Positions 34,918-43,600 of a stretch of DNA of 64,000 nucleotides are shown here, one piece after another. A program made the position numbers and the translations under genes. The notes beneath the pieces are model-generated. The model searched no databases and had not been told where the DNA came from. It saw only the letters and a list, made by a program, of their open reading frames with translations. Within the stretch, counting starts at the first letter, position 1. The number at the start of each line of letters is the position of its first letter. Origin of the DNA: Brevundimonas sp. (GTDB lineage: Bacteria > Pseudomonadota > Alphaproteobacteria > Caulobacterales > Caulobacteraceae); assembly GCF_027487935.1 (NCBI RefSeq), contig NZ_JAIYCP010000002.1:33991-97990 (forward strand). Reading direction: 5' to 3'.

Positions 34918-35000
34918 CGGGCGTCTCCTTTCGCGTTGGCGATGAAAAGAGACACGTCGTGCTTTTCGGGAGTCTCACCGTCATAGTCGTTTCGCGTCAT
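34914..35000 (-). CDS. 28-aa micro-ORF translationally coupled to the 51-aa gene
   Basis: ATG at 35000, TGA overlapping the next start as ATGA. Product MTRNDYDGETPEKHDVSLFI then ANAKGDAR, hydrophilic and acidic. No clear ribosome site precedes it, so it may be a leader peptide or may not be translated. It lies at the edge of an AT-richer divergent promoter region (35001-35070). Confidence 0.4.
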   Translation of the reverse strand: MTRNDYDGETPEKHDVSLFIANAKGDAR

Positions 35001-35070
35001 GGTCAAGCTAACGCAGGGACGCCGGAATTGCAACTTATTTTAATCCGTCACCAGAGCATATTTCGCATCC

Positions 35071-35271
35071 ATGTCATCAAGTGAAGCCCTGACCCCCCAG
35101 GATCCGCCTCGCGGCATCGCCACCCCGTGCATCAAGGTCTGCATCGTCGACGGTGCCACAAGCCTCTGCCTCGGCTGCAAGCGCACCCTGTCCGAGATCG
35201 GCGGCTGGGGCGGTTTCACCGATGCGGAACGCGCCGCGATCATGGCGGCGCTGCCCGCGCGCGCGGGGTGA
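35071..35271 (+). CDS. DUF1289 family protein
   Basis: 66 aa with the DUF1289 cysteine pattern: TPCIKVCIVDGATSLCLGCK followed by RTLSEIGGW. The four Cys probably bind zinc or an Fe-S cluster. Function is unknown. The TGA stop (35269-35271) is the first base triplet of heptamer array D. Confidence 0.85.
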   Translation: MSSSEALTPQDPPRGIATPCIKVCIVDGATSLCLGCKRTLSEIGGWGGFTDAERAAIMAALPARAG

Positions 35272-35392
35272 TTGGTGGCTATTGATTGGTGGTTCGCAGT
35301 GGCGGGCACCGGAGACGTCCGGCTGCAGCCGGCATTCGATCCAGCAACCACTAATCACTAACCACTAGTCACTAGCCACTCATCACTCGCCA
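35269..35392. terminator. Heptamer inverted array D (TGGCTAG/TGATTAG type)
   Basis: Left arm from the TGA stop: TGATTGG, TGGCTAT, TGATTGG, TGGTTCG. Right arm 35345-35392: (C)AACCA, CTAATCA, CTAACCA, CTAGTCA, CTAGCCA, CTCATCA, CTCGCCA, each 7 bp. The units differ from arrays A-C but obey the same period and opposed-arm plan. Between codirectional genes here, so a simple terminator is inferred. Confidence 0.65.
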
Positions 35393-35493
35393 CCCCCTTA
35401 ACCCCCCGCAAACCATCCCCATTCACCGCATCCCAACCGCCGTATGCGACAGGACAGGTGCCGCAGAAGCGGCGTGTTCACGACGGACTGCGC

Positions 35494-36003
35494 ATGCGTT
35501 TCGATGTTTCCTCAGCGGGAATCATGGCCCTGGCCGTGGCCTCGGCCCTGACCACCGCCTGGTGGCTGAACCATGCCGGCGCGCGCGGGCAGGCTTTTGC
35601 CGCCACGCCCGCAGCCGTCCATGCCCCGGCCCACGGCGCGACGGCCCGGGTGCTGAAGGCCGCCGACGGTCACTACTGGGCCGACGCCCTGATTGACGGC
35701 AAGGCCGTGCGGGTCATGGTCGACACCGGCGCCAGCGTCGTGATCCTGACCCCGGCCGACGCTGCCCGTCTCGGCCTGCGGCTCAAGGCCGACGACTTTT
35801 CCGGCTCGCTCATCACCGCCTCGGGCCCCGTCCGTGCCGCGCGTGTCGCCCTCGAAACGGTCGCCGTCGCCGGCACCCGCGTGGACCGGGTCGAGGCCCT
35901 GGTCGTCGAACGTGGCCTGCCGCACAGCCTGCTCGGCATGAGCTACCTCGGCCGCCTGTCATCCTTCAGCGCGACGCCGTCGGAAATCACGCTGCGACCG
36001 TGA
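35494..36003 (+). CDS. Membrane-anchored retropepsin-like aspartic protease (TIGR02281 type)
   Basis: 169 aa from ATG 35494; a GTG at 35458 would add 12 residues. N-terminal membrane anchor (SSAGIMALAVASALTTAWWL), then the single protease domain: VMVDTGASVVILTPADAARL holds the catalytic DTGAS, and HSLLGMSYLGRLSSF the C-terminal hydrophobic-Gly motif. Such clan AA proteins act as periplasm-facing dimers; substrates unknown. Stop TGA opens heptamer array E. Confidence 0.87.
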   Translation: MRFDVSSAGIMALAVASALTTAWWLNHAGARGQAFAATPAAVHAPAHGATARVLKAADGHYWADALIDGKAVRVMVDTGASVVILTPADAARLGLRLKADDFSGSLITASGPVRAARVALETVAVAGTRVDRVEALVVERGLPHSLLGMSYLGRLSSFSATPSEITLRP

Positions 36004-36128
36004 GGGATGACCAGCGGTTGGTGGTGAGTGATGAGTGATTGCAGCTTCGCTGGCGGCGGAAGGGCGGCGCGGTCCGGGCTATCCCGCAGGTGGTGGCCAG
36101 CCACTAGCCACTAGCCACTAGCCACTCA
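36001..36128. terminator. Heptamer inverted array E (CCACTAG type), convergent terminator and six-frame stop
   Basis: Right arm 36101-36128: three CCACTAG and one CCACTCA unit; the - gene's TGA is the complement of 36126-36128 in the last unit. Left arm just after the protease TGA is more degenerate (GGTTGGTGGTGAGTGATGAG). Pairing of the arms is imperfect. Same stop-anchored plan as arrays A-D. Confidence 0.65.
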
Positions 36129-36950
36129 GACCGCCTTCCCCACCACCGCCGCCGCCGTCACCAGCAGCCAGACCGCGAACGCTCGCCTCAGCACTGCCCG
36201 GTCCAGCGCGTGCGCCAGCTTCGCCCCCCAGGGGGCCACCGCCGTGGTCAGCACCGCCATCAGCAAGGCCCCGGGCACATTGACATAGCCCAGTGACAGC
36301 GGTGGCCGTCCACCGGCGTCCCAGCCGAACACCACAAATCCCAGCGTCGCTGCCGTCCCTATGGCCAGGCCGAAGCCCGAAGCGGTGGCCACCGCCTGAT
36401 GGATCGGCCGTCCGCACAGGCTCATCATCATGCCGCCGAAACTGCCGCCACCGATCCCCATCATGGCCGACAGCCCGCCGATCACCGTGCCCGTCACCCG
36501 CCGTCCCCAGCCTGTCGGCAGGTCCCGCCTGAGCGTCACGCCCTCGGGCAACAGCCCCATCTGGGCCGCCACGACCAGCAGACACAGGCCATAGACAATG
36601 GCCAGGCCCTGCATCGAGGTGAACCCGGCCACCCCCGCCCCCACCAACGCCCCCGCCGCCACCCAGGGCGTCCAGGTCTTCAGCACGCCCTCATCGACCG
36701 CCCCGTGCGCCCGATGCGCGCGCAGGGACCGCCAGGAGGTTGCGACGATGGTCAGCAGGGAGGTCCCGATCGCCGTATGCAGATTTCCCTCACCCCCGAC
36801 GCCGAGCCCCTCGAAGGCATAGAAGACCGCCGGCACGATCACTGTTCCGCCGCCGACCCCGAACAGTCCGGCCACCAGCCCGCCCACCAGTCCGGCCGCC
36901 GTCAGGGCCAGCAGGAGCAGGAGCAGGTCGGGGAGGGGGAGTGCGGTCAT
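36126..36950 (-). CDS. TauE/SafE-family sulfite exporter-like permease
   Basis: 274 aa, about eight helices. The duplicated family signature is visible: GLVAGLFGVGGGTVIVPAVF near the N-terminus and GGLSAMMGIGGGSFGGMMMS in the second half. Members export sulfite, sulfoacetate or other organosulfur anions. The ATG at 36950 is used; the open frame upstream to 37088 is hydrophilic and untypical. Confidence 0.88.
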   Translation of the reverse strand: MTALPLPDLLLLLLALTAAGLVGGLVAGLFGVGGGTVIVPAVFYAFEGLGVGGEGNLHTAIGTSLLTIVATSWRSLRAHRAHGAVDEGVLKTWTPWVAAGALVGAGVAGFTSMQGLAIVYGLCLLVVAAQMGLLPEGVTLRRDLPTGWGRRVTGTVIGGLSAMMGIGGGSFGGMMMSLCGRPIHQAVATASGFGLAIGTAATLGFVVFGWDAGGRPPLSLGYVNVPGALLMAVLTTAVAPWGAKLAHALDRAVLRRAFAVWLLVTAAAVVGKAV

Positions 36951-37219
36951 GGGCGCGGCCTGTCCGTGATCAGAAGCCGGATCGGGGAGCCCGCTTCCGG
37001 CGAAAATCGCCGTGTCCGGGTCACTGGCCCGGCCCGGGATCCGTCCTGTCCCAAACTGGGGCAGGTGTCTGTCCCGTTTTGAAGTCAAGGAAACGTAAAG
37101 ATAAATTCACTCTGAACAGAACCTTGCGGGACAGGGTTTACGTTTTGCAAAGGTTCCGCAAATCAGCGGGAAAATTCCCGGATCGGGCCAGTTTTCGGCC
37201 GGAAGCGGGCCTGTCCTGG

Positions 37220-37234
37220 TTAGCGAACCGTTAA
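37220..37234 (+). promoter_or_regulatory. CtrA-like binding box TTAG-N7-TTAA
   Basis: TTAG CGAACCG TTAA, one mismatch from the Caulobacter CtrA consensus TTAA-N7-TTAA, 79 bases before the first gene of the holdfast-type cluster. The surrounding region (37089-37312) is AT-richer than the coding DNA and otherwise empty. Confidence 0.55.
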
Positions 37235-37312
37235 GATGCCGGGGCCGGGCCGCTGGTATAGCCCTTGCTCCTCCTCTCTTGCCGAATACCCGGCAATGAA
37301 AGGAACTCTCAG

Positions 37313-37936
37313 ATGAAGACCACCGCTTCCGTCCTGGCGATTGCCCTGTGCCTCGCCGCTTCGGCTGGTGCCGCCCAGGCTCAAAGCCTGGACAACAACC
37401 AGCGTAACAACGCCACCATCCGCGCCCAGCTGAACGCCACGATCCAGAACGTGTCGGACGATGTGTCCCTGACCTCGGCCTCAATCGCCAACTCTTTCTC
37501 GGCCACTGGCGGCGCCGGCTCGGCTCTCGCGACCCTGAACAACTACCAGAACTTCTGGGGCGACGCCCGTTCGGACCTCTCGGCCTCGATCACGAACGTC
37601 ACGGATGACGTGGCCCTGACCTCGGCCAGCATCGCCAACTCGGCCAGCATCGAAGCTGACTGGGTCGGCGTCCTCAACAACACCCAGCTGGCTGGATGGG
37701 ATCCCACCGCGAACCTGAACGCGACGATCCAGAATGTCGGCGATGACGTTGCCATGACCGCGGCTGCCCTGAGCAACTCGGCCAGCATCGACACCGACTT
37801 CGGCCGTCTGGCTTCGACCCAGTTCAACAACGCCGGCGTCTACGCCAACATGAACGCCACGGTCCGCGACGTTCGCGGCTCGATCTCGGCGACGGCTGCC
37901 GCCATCGGCAACAGCCTCACCGTCACGGGCTTCTAA
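37313..37936 (+). CDS. Secreted repeat protein, candidate adhesin/amyloid subunit of a holdfast-type cluster
   Basis: 207 aa. Signal peptide (SVLAIALCLAASAGAAQAQ), then four repeats of ~46 residues starting near 38, 87, 133 and 178. The core is LNATIQNVSDDVSLTSASIA in repeat 1, LSASITNVTDDVALTSASIA in 2, LNATIQNVGDDVAMTAAALS in 3, and a shortened MNATVRDVRG...AAAIGN in 4. Asn/Ser/Thr-rich spacing and the AIGNSLTV end resemble beta-solenoid or curli-type strands. Good ribosome site (AAAGGAA). Followed by HfaA-like and two CsgG/HfaB-like genes, so it is probably the exported substrate. No named family recognised. Confidence 0.75.
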   Translation: MKTTASVLAIALCLAASAGAAQAQSLDNNQRNNATIRAQLNATIQNVSDDVSLTSASIANSFSATGGAGSALATLNNYQNFWGDARSDLSASITNVTDDVALTSASIANSASIEADWVGVLNNTQLAGWDPTANLNATIQNVGDDVAMTAAALSNSASIDTDFGRLASTQFNNAGVYANMNATVRDVRGSISATAAAIGNSLTVTGF

Positions 37937-37952
37937 AACCACTGACTTCCCG

Positions 37953-37980
37953 GTGTCGTCGCGCTGCAACGCGGCGACAC
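37953..37980 (+). promoter_or_regulatory. Strong intercistronic hairpin
   Basis: GTGTCGTCGCG-CTGCAA-CGCGGCGACAC: an 11-bp stem (one G-T pair) without a following U-run, between the repeat-protein gene and the HfaA-like gene. It fits an mRNA 3'-end stabiliser or partial terminator that would give more of the first product than of the rest. Confidence 0.6.
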
Positions 37981-38006
37981 CAACGTCAACGAAAAGGTGT
38001 CGCATC

Positions 38007-38501
38007 ATGAACCGCTCCCGGTCAATCCTGAAAAGTGCCGTCCTCGCCTTCGCCGGCAGTGCCGTCCTGGCTACGCCGGTCCTCGCCCAGAGCGCACCCG
38101 CGCGCGGCGGATCACTCGCCACCTATGAAGCCGGCTATGCCAACGGTCGTCAGATGGAAAGCCGGACCTATGGGTCCTCCTCCCGCGATCGGACCGGTAA
38201 CCGACTGATCGTCAATGGAATTATCCAGTCCGACTCGAGCAGCTATTTCGAATCCGATGGGAATATGGGTGATCAGGCCGTCAGCGGCGCTGACTACTTC
38301 TCGACCGGTGCCGCCAGCTCCTCGAGCACGGCGATCGGCAATCTTCTGACGGTGTCCGTCGCCGGGTCCTGGAACACTGTGATCGTCAACTCGAACCAGA
38401 CGAACACCGGTGTCGTGACCGCCAACGGGTCCGTGACCACCAACTCGACCCGGGGGACCACCACCGCCGTCGCACCCACCGGCACCACCCCCCCGCGCTG
38501 A
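38007..38501 (+). CDS. hfaA: HfaA-like holdfast anchor protein
   Basis: 164 aa. Signal peptide (KSAVLAFAGSAVLATPVLAQ), then YGSSSRDRTGNRLIVNGIIQ, a Ser-rich middle, AIGNLLTVSVAGSWNTVIVN and a Thr-rich tail. The RDxxGNRxIVNG and AIGNxLTV...WNTVIVNS pattern recalls HfaA, a surface amyloid-like protein that ties the Caulobacter holdfast to the envelope. Assignment rests on remembered family motifs and on the adjacent HfaB genes, not on a search. Start at 38007 has AAAGG upstream. Confidence 0.6.
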   Translation: MNRSRSILKSAVLAFAGSAVLATPVLAQSAPARGGSLATYEAGYANGRQMESRTYGSSSRDRTGNRLIVNGIIQSDSSSYFESDGNMGDQAVSGADYFSTGAASSSSTAIGNLLTVSVAGSWNTVIVNSNQTNTGVVTANGSVTTNSTRGTTTAVAPTGTTPPR

Positions 38502-38533
38502 CCGCCCCTTCCTCCCCTCACCGGAGACCTGAC

Positions 38534-39400
38534 ATGACCCGCCGCCCCAACCGTCTTCTGATCATGGCCCTCACCGCCGCCAGCCTGCTGGCTCCGGGAC
38601 TGGCCGCCGCCGGTACACCGGACAATTCGGTTCGCGGCGGTCGGGTTCATGCCTCCGGCAATGCCACACCCTATACGGTCGCCCTGACCTGCCTCGCCGA
38701 GCGCAACCAGACCCTCGGCCTGAGGACCCCGCGGATGTCGGTCGGTCGCATCGGCGACCTGACCGGACGGGTTGATTTCGATACCGGGGCCCGCGTGTCC
38801 CAGGGGGCCTCCCTGTTCGCCATCACCGCCCTGGCCCGCGCCGGCACCCCGGTGGTCGAGCGGCTGGACAACACCGTCTCCCAGATCGAGCTGGACTACG
38901 CCCAGAAGCACCTGCTGTCCGATACGCCCGAGCTGGCCGGTCAGTCAGCCCAGAATTTCCGCCCGATCTTCGCCGGTCAGGTCGCCGGATCGGAGTATTT
39001 CATCGTCGGCGGGATCACCGAGCTGAACTATAATCTCCAGTCGTCGGGCCTGAATGCCCAGTTCGGCGAGTCCGAGCTGACCGGCCTGAGGGGCCGCGTC
39101 GGCGCTTCCAGCTATGTCATGAACGTCGCCGTCGACCTGCGCCTCGTCGACAGCCGCTCCCAGATCGTCGTCGATACGGTCTCCTTCCAGAAGCAGCTGC
39201 TCGGCCGCGAGTTGAACCTCGGCGTGACCGGCGGCTCCGACACCGTCGGTGGTGTCGTGTCCGGCGGCACCCAGGCGGTCGAACCCCTGCAGGCCGCGGT
39301 CCGCACCCTCGTCGAACGGGGCGTTTTCGAACTCCTGGCTGGCTTGCAGACTCCCGAGGCCTATAGTGGGTGCCTTGAGAGGGCAGAGATCGATTCGTGA
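38534..39400 (+). CDS. CsgG/HfaB-family protein lacking a lipobox
   Basis: 288 aa, exported (LLIMALTAASLLAPGLAAAG) but without a lipobox Cys, unlike CsgG. Family blocks: MSVGRIGDLTGRVDFDTGAR, VSQGASLFAITALARAGTPV, GSEYFIVGGITELNYNLQSS, FQKQLLGRELNLGV. CsgG/HfaB proteins form the outer-membrane export pore for curli-type subunits. Its GTG-overlapped neighbour is a lipidated paralogue, suggesting that the two work together or in one mixed pore. Its last base triplet overlaps the next start by four bases. Confidence 0.85.
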   Translation: MTRRPNRLLIMALTAASLLAPGLAAAGTPDNSVRGGRVHASGNATPYTVALTCLAERNQTLGLRTPRMSVGRIGDLTGRVDFDTGARVSQGASLFAITALARAGTPVVERLDNTVSQIELDYAQKHLLSDTPELAGQSAQNFRPIFAGQVAGSEYFIVGGITELNYNLQSSGLNAQFGESELTGLRGRVGASSYVMNVAVDLRLVDSRSQIVVDTVSFQKQLLGRELNLGVTGGSDTVGGVVSGGTQAVEPLQAAVRTLVERGVFELLAGLQTPEAYSGCLERAEIDS

Positions 39401-40518
39401 GTCGCCGTACCCTGATCGCCGTCCTACTGACGACCTCGATTGTTTCGGGGTGCGGGTCGACAGGCTTTAATCCCGCCACCGGCCTCTATGCCGAGCCGGT
39501 CGGGGGAGCGCCGGCGACTGCCAATGCCACGCCCCTGACCCCGGCCCTGACCTGCCTCGCGGATACCGCTGCCGGCCTGCGCCTCGCCGCGCCCCGCCTG
39601 GCGGTCGGCGAAATCGCCGATCTCACCGGCAAGCTGGACTTCGAGACGGGCCGCCGGGTGACCCAGGGGGCCTCGCTGTTCGCAGTCACGGCCCTGGGCC
39701 GGGCCGGGGTTCCGCTGGTCGAGCGGGCGGACCGCACGGTTTCCGAGGTCGAACGCACTTATGCCACCGCCCAGGTCCTCTCCGATGCCCCGACCGGCGC
39801 GGACGAAACACCCGGACCGGTGCGCCCGGTCAATGCGGGCCAGATCGCCGGATCGCGCTTCTACCTCGTCGGCGGCATCACCGAGCTCAACTACAATATC
39901 GAGTCATCGGGCGGGCAGCTGGGCGTAGGGGCCCTCGACCCCGAGGACCCCAAGACCATGCTCGGCGGCTCCCGCTTCGTGATGAATGTGGCGATTGACC
40001 TGCGGCTGGTGGATTCCATCTCCCAGGAAGTCGTGGCCATCGCCGCCTATCAGAAACAGATCGTCGGCCGCGAGATTCGCGCCGGTGTGTTCGACATCTT
40101 CGGCGGTATGGCCGTCGACCTCTCGGGCGGACAGAGCGCGCTGGAGCCCATGCAACTCGGCGTCCGGGCCCTGATCGAGCGCGGCGTCTACGATGTGGCC
40201 GCCGAGCTCTACGGACTGACCGGGTCAGCCTGCCTGCCGCCGGTCCAGACCGTGGACACGGCCGGGGGCTATCGCCGACTGCGCAGCCTTCCACCCCCCG
40301 GCAGGGCAGGCCCGGAACCGACTTTCGCCGTGCTTCCCGCGCCGCCCCCGGCCCGGATCCCGGCCCCGTTCCCGCCGGCTCAGCCCGGCGACCCGCTGGC
40401 GAGCCCGCTGAACCTGCCCCCGCCGGCATCCGCCGGGGACCCGGCCGTCCCGACCGAGGGCACGCCGACCCGACCCCGCATCGATCCGCGCAACTGGCGG
40501 GTAAACCGCGGCGGCTGA
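39397..40518 (+). CDS. hfaB: HfaB-like CsgG-family outer-membrane lipoprotein
   Basis: 373 aa starting at GTG 39397 inside the upstream stop. Lipobox SIVSGC with Cys20 (approx.), then family blocks LAVGEIADLTGKLDFETGRR, VTQGASLFAVTALGRAGVPL, GSRFYLVGGITELNYNIESS and YQKQIVGREIRAGVFDIFGG, the last resembling HfaB closely. The C-terminal ~90 residues are Pro-rich and extend beyond the CsgG fold. Predicted pore or anchor for the exported subunits encoded upstream. No HfaD gene follows; a convergent gene begins at 40625. Confidence 0.82.
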   Translation: MSRRTLIAVLLTTSIVSGCGSTGFNPATGLYAEPVGGAPATANATPLTPALTCLADTAAGLRLAAPRLAVGEIADLTGKLDFETGRRVTQGASLFAVTALGRAGVPLVERADRTVSEVERTYATAQVLSDAPTGADETPGPVRPVNAGQIAGSRFYLVGGITELNYNIESSGGQLGVGALDPEDPKTMLGGSRFVMNVAIDLRLVDSISQEVVAIAAYQKQIVGREIRAGVFDIFGGMAVDLSGGQSALEPMQLGVRALIERGVYDVAAELYGLTGSACLPPVQTVDTAGGYRRLRSLPPPGRAGPEPTFAVLPAPPPARIPAPFPPAQPGDPLASPLNLPPPASAGDPAVPTEGTPTRPRIDPRNWRVNRGG

Positions 40519-40624
40519 TCCCGGCGGGTGGCGGGTCGTCACCGCCATCGCCACCTCACGCCGTCAGCCGGAACAGTTCCCCCAACCGGCGTCCCCAAGG
40601 CCCTTCGTGACTCAGGCACCGACC

Positions 40625-43600
40625 CTATTCCTCGACGCGGGAGAACGCAGACTCGATCCGGGCGGCCATGGCCGTAAGCAGGACGCCGCTCAGCATCAGA
40701 CCCAGTATGCTCACCAGCGCCGGCCAGCTGCGGAGCAGTGAGACCCACAAACTCTGCCAGGGCTCCCACAGGCGCAGGATGTCCTTTTCGGCGTCCTCGG
40801 GAATCTGGGTCGCCCAGCGCGTCTCCTCACCCAGGTCGATGAACGGCAGCAGCAGATCCGCGGCATAGATCAGGTCCGGACAGTCCTGGTCTATGGAGGC
40901 CGCCGTCCGGGAGCTGTCGCATTTGCCAAACTCGACGACGGGGACGGGCGGCGGCCTGCCCTCGGCCAGGGGCACCTCGGCCGCCGGTTTGACGACCAGA
41001 TAGTCGTTGGCTGCGGCCCAGTGGGACAGGCCGGCGACGGCACAGACAATGACACCGCTCAGCATCACGGCGCGCGAGAGGGCAAACCCGTAGCCGGCGA
41101 ACAGATCGACGAGCCGCAGGATCAATTTGGCCATGCCGTGATGACGCCACGACAGCATCTCCGTGCGTCGGCGCAGGCGCGCCTGCTCCACCAGATTGGC
41201 GGAGATATACCGGCCGGCCTCCCGCAAGGCCTTGGCCGCACGCGAGTAGCTGTCGAGTACATGATAGGTCGAGGGCCGCCATTTGAACCGGCTCTCGGAA
41301 ACGCGCTGGCGCGCAAGATATTCGATCGCGCGCGGGGTGCTGTCCCGGGTGCCGGTGTCAAACAGTCCCGTTCGCGACCGCTGCCCCGGACTGGGGGTGA
41401 TGGATCCCAGAACGCGCCAGAGCAGAAACAGGGAGACGGCCAGGCTGATGGTCAAGGTCGGCACCGGGACCGCCGTGACGCCGAAATAGGGGGCAGCGGT
41501 CCGGGCGAGCCACCAGCCGAACAGTCCCAGGGTCAGTGTGATCGCCCCGAGCGCGGCGACTGCCAGGAGGGTGTCCCGACGGCGCAGGGCCGGGTTGTGC
41601 CGCCAGGCGAAGGCCAGGCGGCCGCGCTCGTAATGAACCTTCTGGTGCTCCACCAGTTGGGGCTTCGGTGCGAGGGGACCGAGGTCGGACGTCTGCTGAT
41701 AGACGAAGCCGTCCAGGCTCAGGGCACCGGGATCCGGCCATGCGGCGGGGGGATGGGCGAACACCGACGCCCGGGCATGGCGCAGGTCGATGAACCACGC
41801 CAGGTGATCCTCAACCTTGCTCAGCATCAGTCCGCAATGTTCGCAGAATTGTCCGGGAGTCTGGTGCGTCCCGTCATCGCGGACGGCACCGCTTTTGTAC
41901 CTTCCCTGGTGGGAACAGGAGTCCAGCCAGAAGCCGGAAAGCGTCTCCCCGTCCTCGGTGGGCGGCCGTCGGTCCTTCACAGGCGACTGGTAGGTCCGGC
42001 CGTCGAGCTGGGGGTAGATGTCGAGCCGGCCGCCGATTTTCGCCATGCCGGCCTTGATCACCGGCCCCTCGCGGGCGTCGAAAACCAGAAAGGCATCTCC
42101 GGCGACCCTGGCGGCCCGGAGGTTGATCGTACCCCTGACCGCTTCCGCCCTGTGTGCGCAGGTGATGAAGCCGGCCTGCAGGCTGTTCTCCCGGGTGCGA
42201 CCGTTCGACTTGTCGGCAAAATAGAGATCGCCGCCAATCTCGACATTCTCCATGTCCACGCCGTGGACGTTGCGGGTGGCACGCAGGTCGATATCGCGAC
42301 CCACCCGCGCCTGGCGCATCGATATGACCGAAAAGCCTGCGGCGGTTTTCATCCGGGCACGCTGAAATCTGGCCCAGCCTTTGTCGGGTTGGCCGACCTT
42401 GTTCAGGGTCCGACCACGCATCAGCCACCGCGCGAATCGCATCAGGCCCGGGCGCTCGCTTCGCCCTGGACCGAACAGGGCAGCCAGTGTCAGCTCGTCG
42501 CCTTCGAGATCATCCCTGCCAGGACCGGCGGCCGCTTCCGTCGGGGCGGGCGGCGCTTCATGGCTGACACCCGTAAACGCCGCCCGCTCTGCACCGGTGA
42601 CCTGTCCGGGCCGCAGGGTATCCCACGTCAAGCCGCAGAGAATGATCGAGCCGGAGGTCCGCAGCCCGTCCATGTTTATCCGCCCGTGAAGATCGACCCG
42701 GCCTTTCCGCGATCGCCAGGGGGGCCGGGTCACGAGCGGGTCCCGGCCGGCTTCTCGCGGATTGGCCGGTCCGAGTGAAAGGTCCCCCGCCAGGCGGGTA
42801 TCGCGCAGGTCGAGCGCCACCTCCGGCCTTTCATCTTCCCAGTTCGGCAGGAAATCATCCCTGGCCATCAGGGTCGTCAGGGCGTCGCGGATGCGCCAGC
42901 CTGCCTTCCGGCCGTTTTCCTTGCCTCCGCCTTTAACCTGAAGCCGCTCGTATTTGACCAGCCTTGGATCGCCGGGTTCAGATTTCAGGCGATCAACAAG
43001 GGTTCTCAGGATGCTGGCCGCGCTCCTGAACCGCGCGCCCTCAAACCGCAGACCGCCGTCGATCTCTGCATATTTCATTCGAAACAGGCCGTTGCAGGTG
43101 ACCGCGCGCGCGAACACGCTGCCCTTCACCTTCAAGCCGTCCGCGCGGACCGCCGACACCAGGGCACGGGCGCGCAGCTTGTTCAGGGTTCGTGTCGTCA
43201 GAAACCGCCAGCGCCCGGTTTCGCCTTGCAGGACCTCCGCCTCCTGGAGCGCCCTTGAGATTTGCCCCCAGCAGGCACTGTCGCCCCAGAGCGCCCCGGG
43301 TGGCGGTTCGATCGCCGGTGAGGGTCGGGTCGGGCTGTGCAGCCGCTCGGCCAGGGCCGCATCCCCCCGGGCGATCTGCCCGCCGACATCGTCCTTCGCA
43401 ATCGTTACCTTGGCAGCGGTCAGGAGGTCGAACAGCCGCTTCTCGATCAGGCCGATCGGCGAAATCAGCATCGCGCGGTTCAGGAACAGCGAACGCCCGA
43501 TCGTGGTGCCCCTCAGGGACAGGCCGCCCCAGATACGGGCCTGATCCAGGCGGACCTCATTTTCGATGGTCGCCTTCGAGAGGTTCAGCATCCCGTGGTC

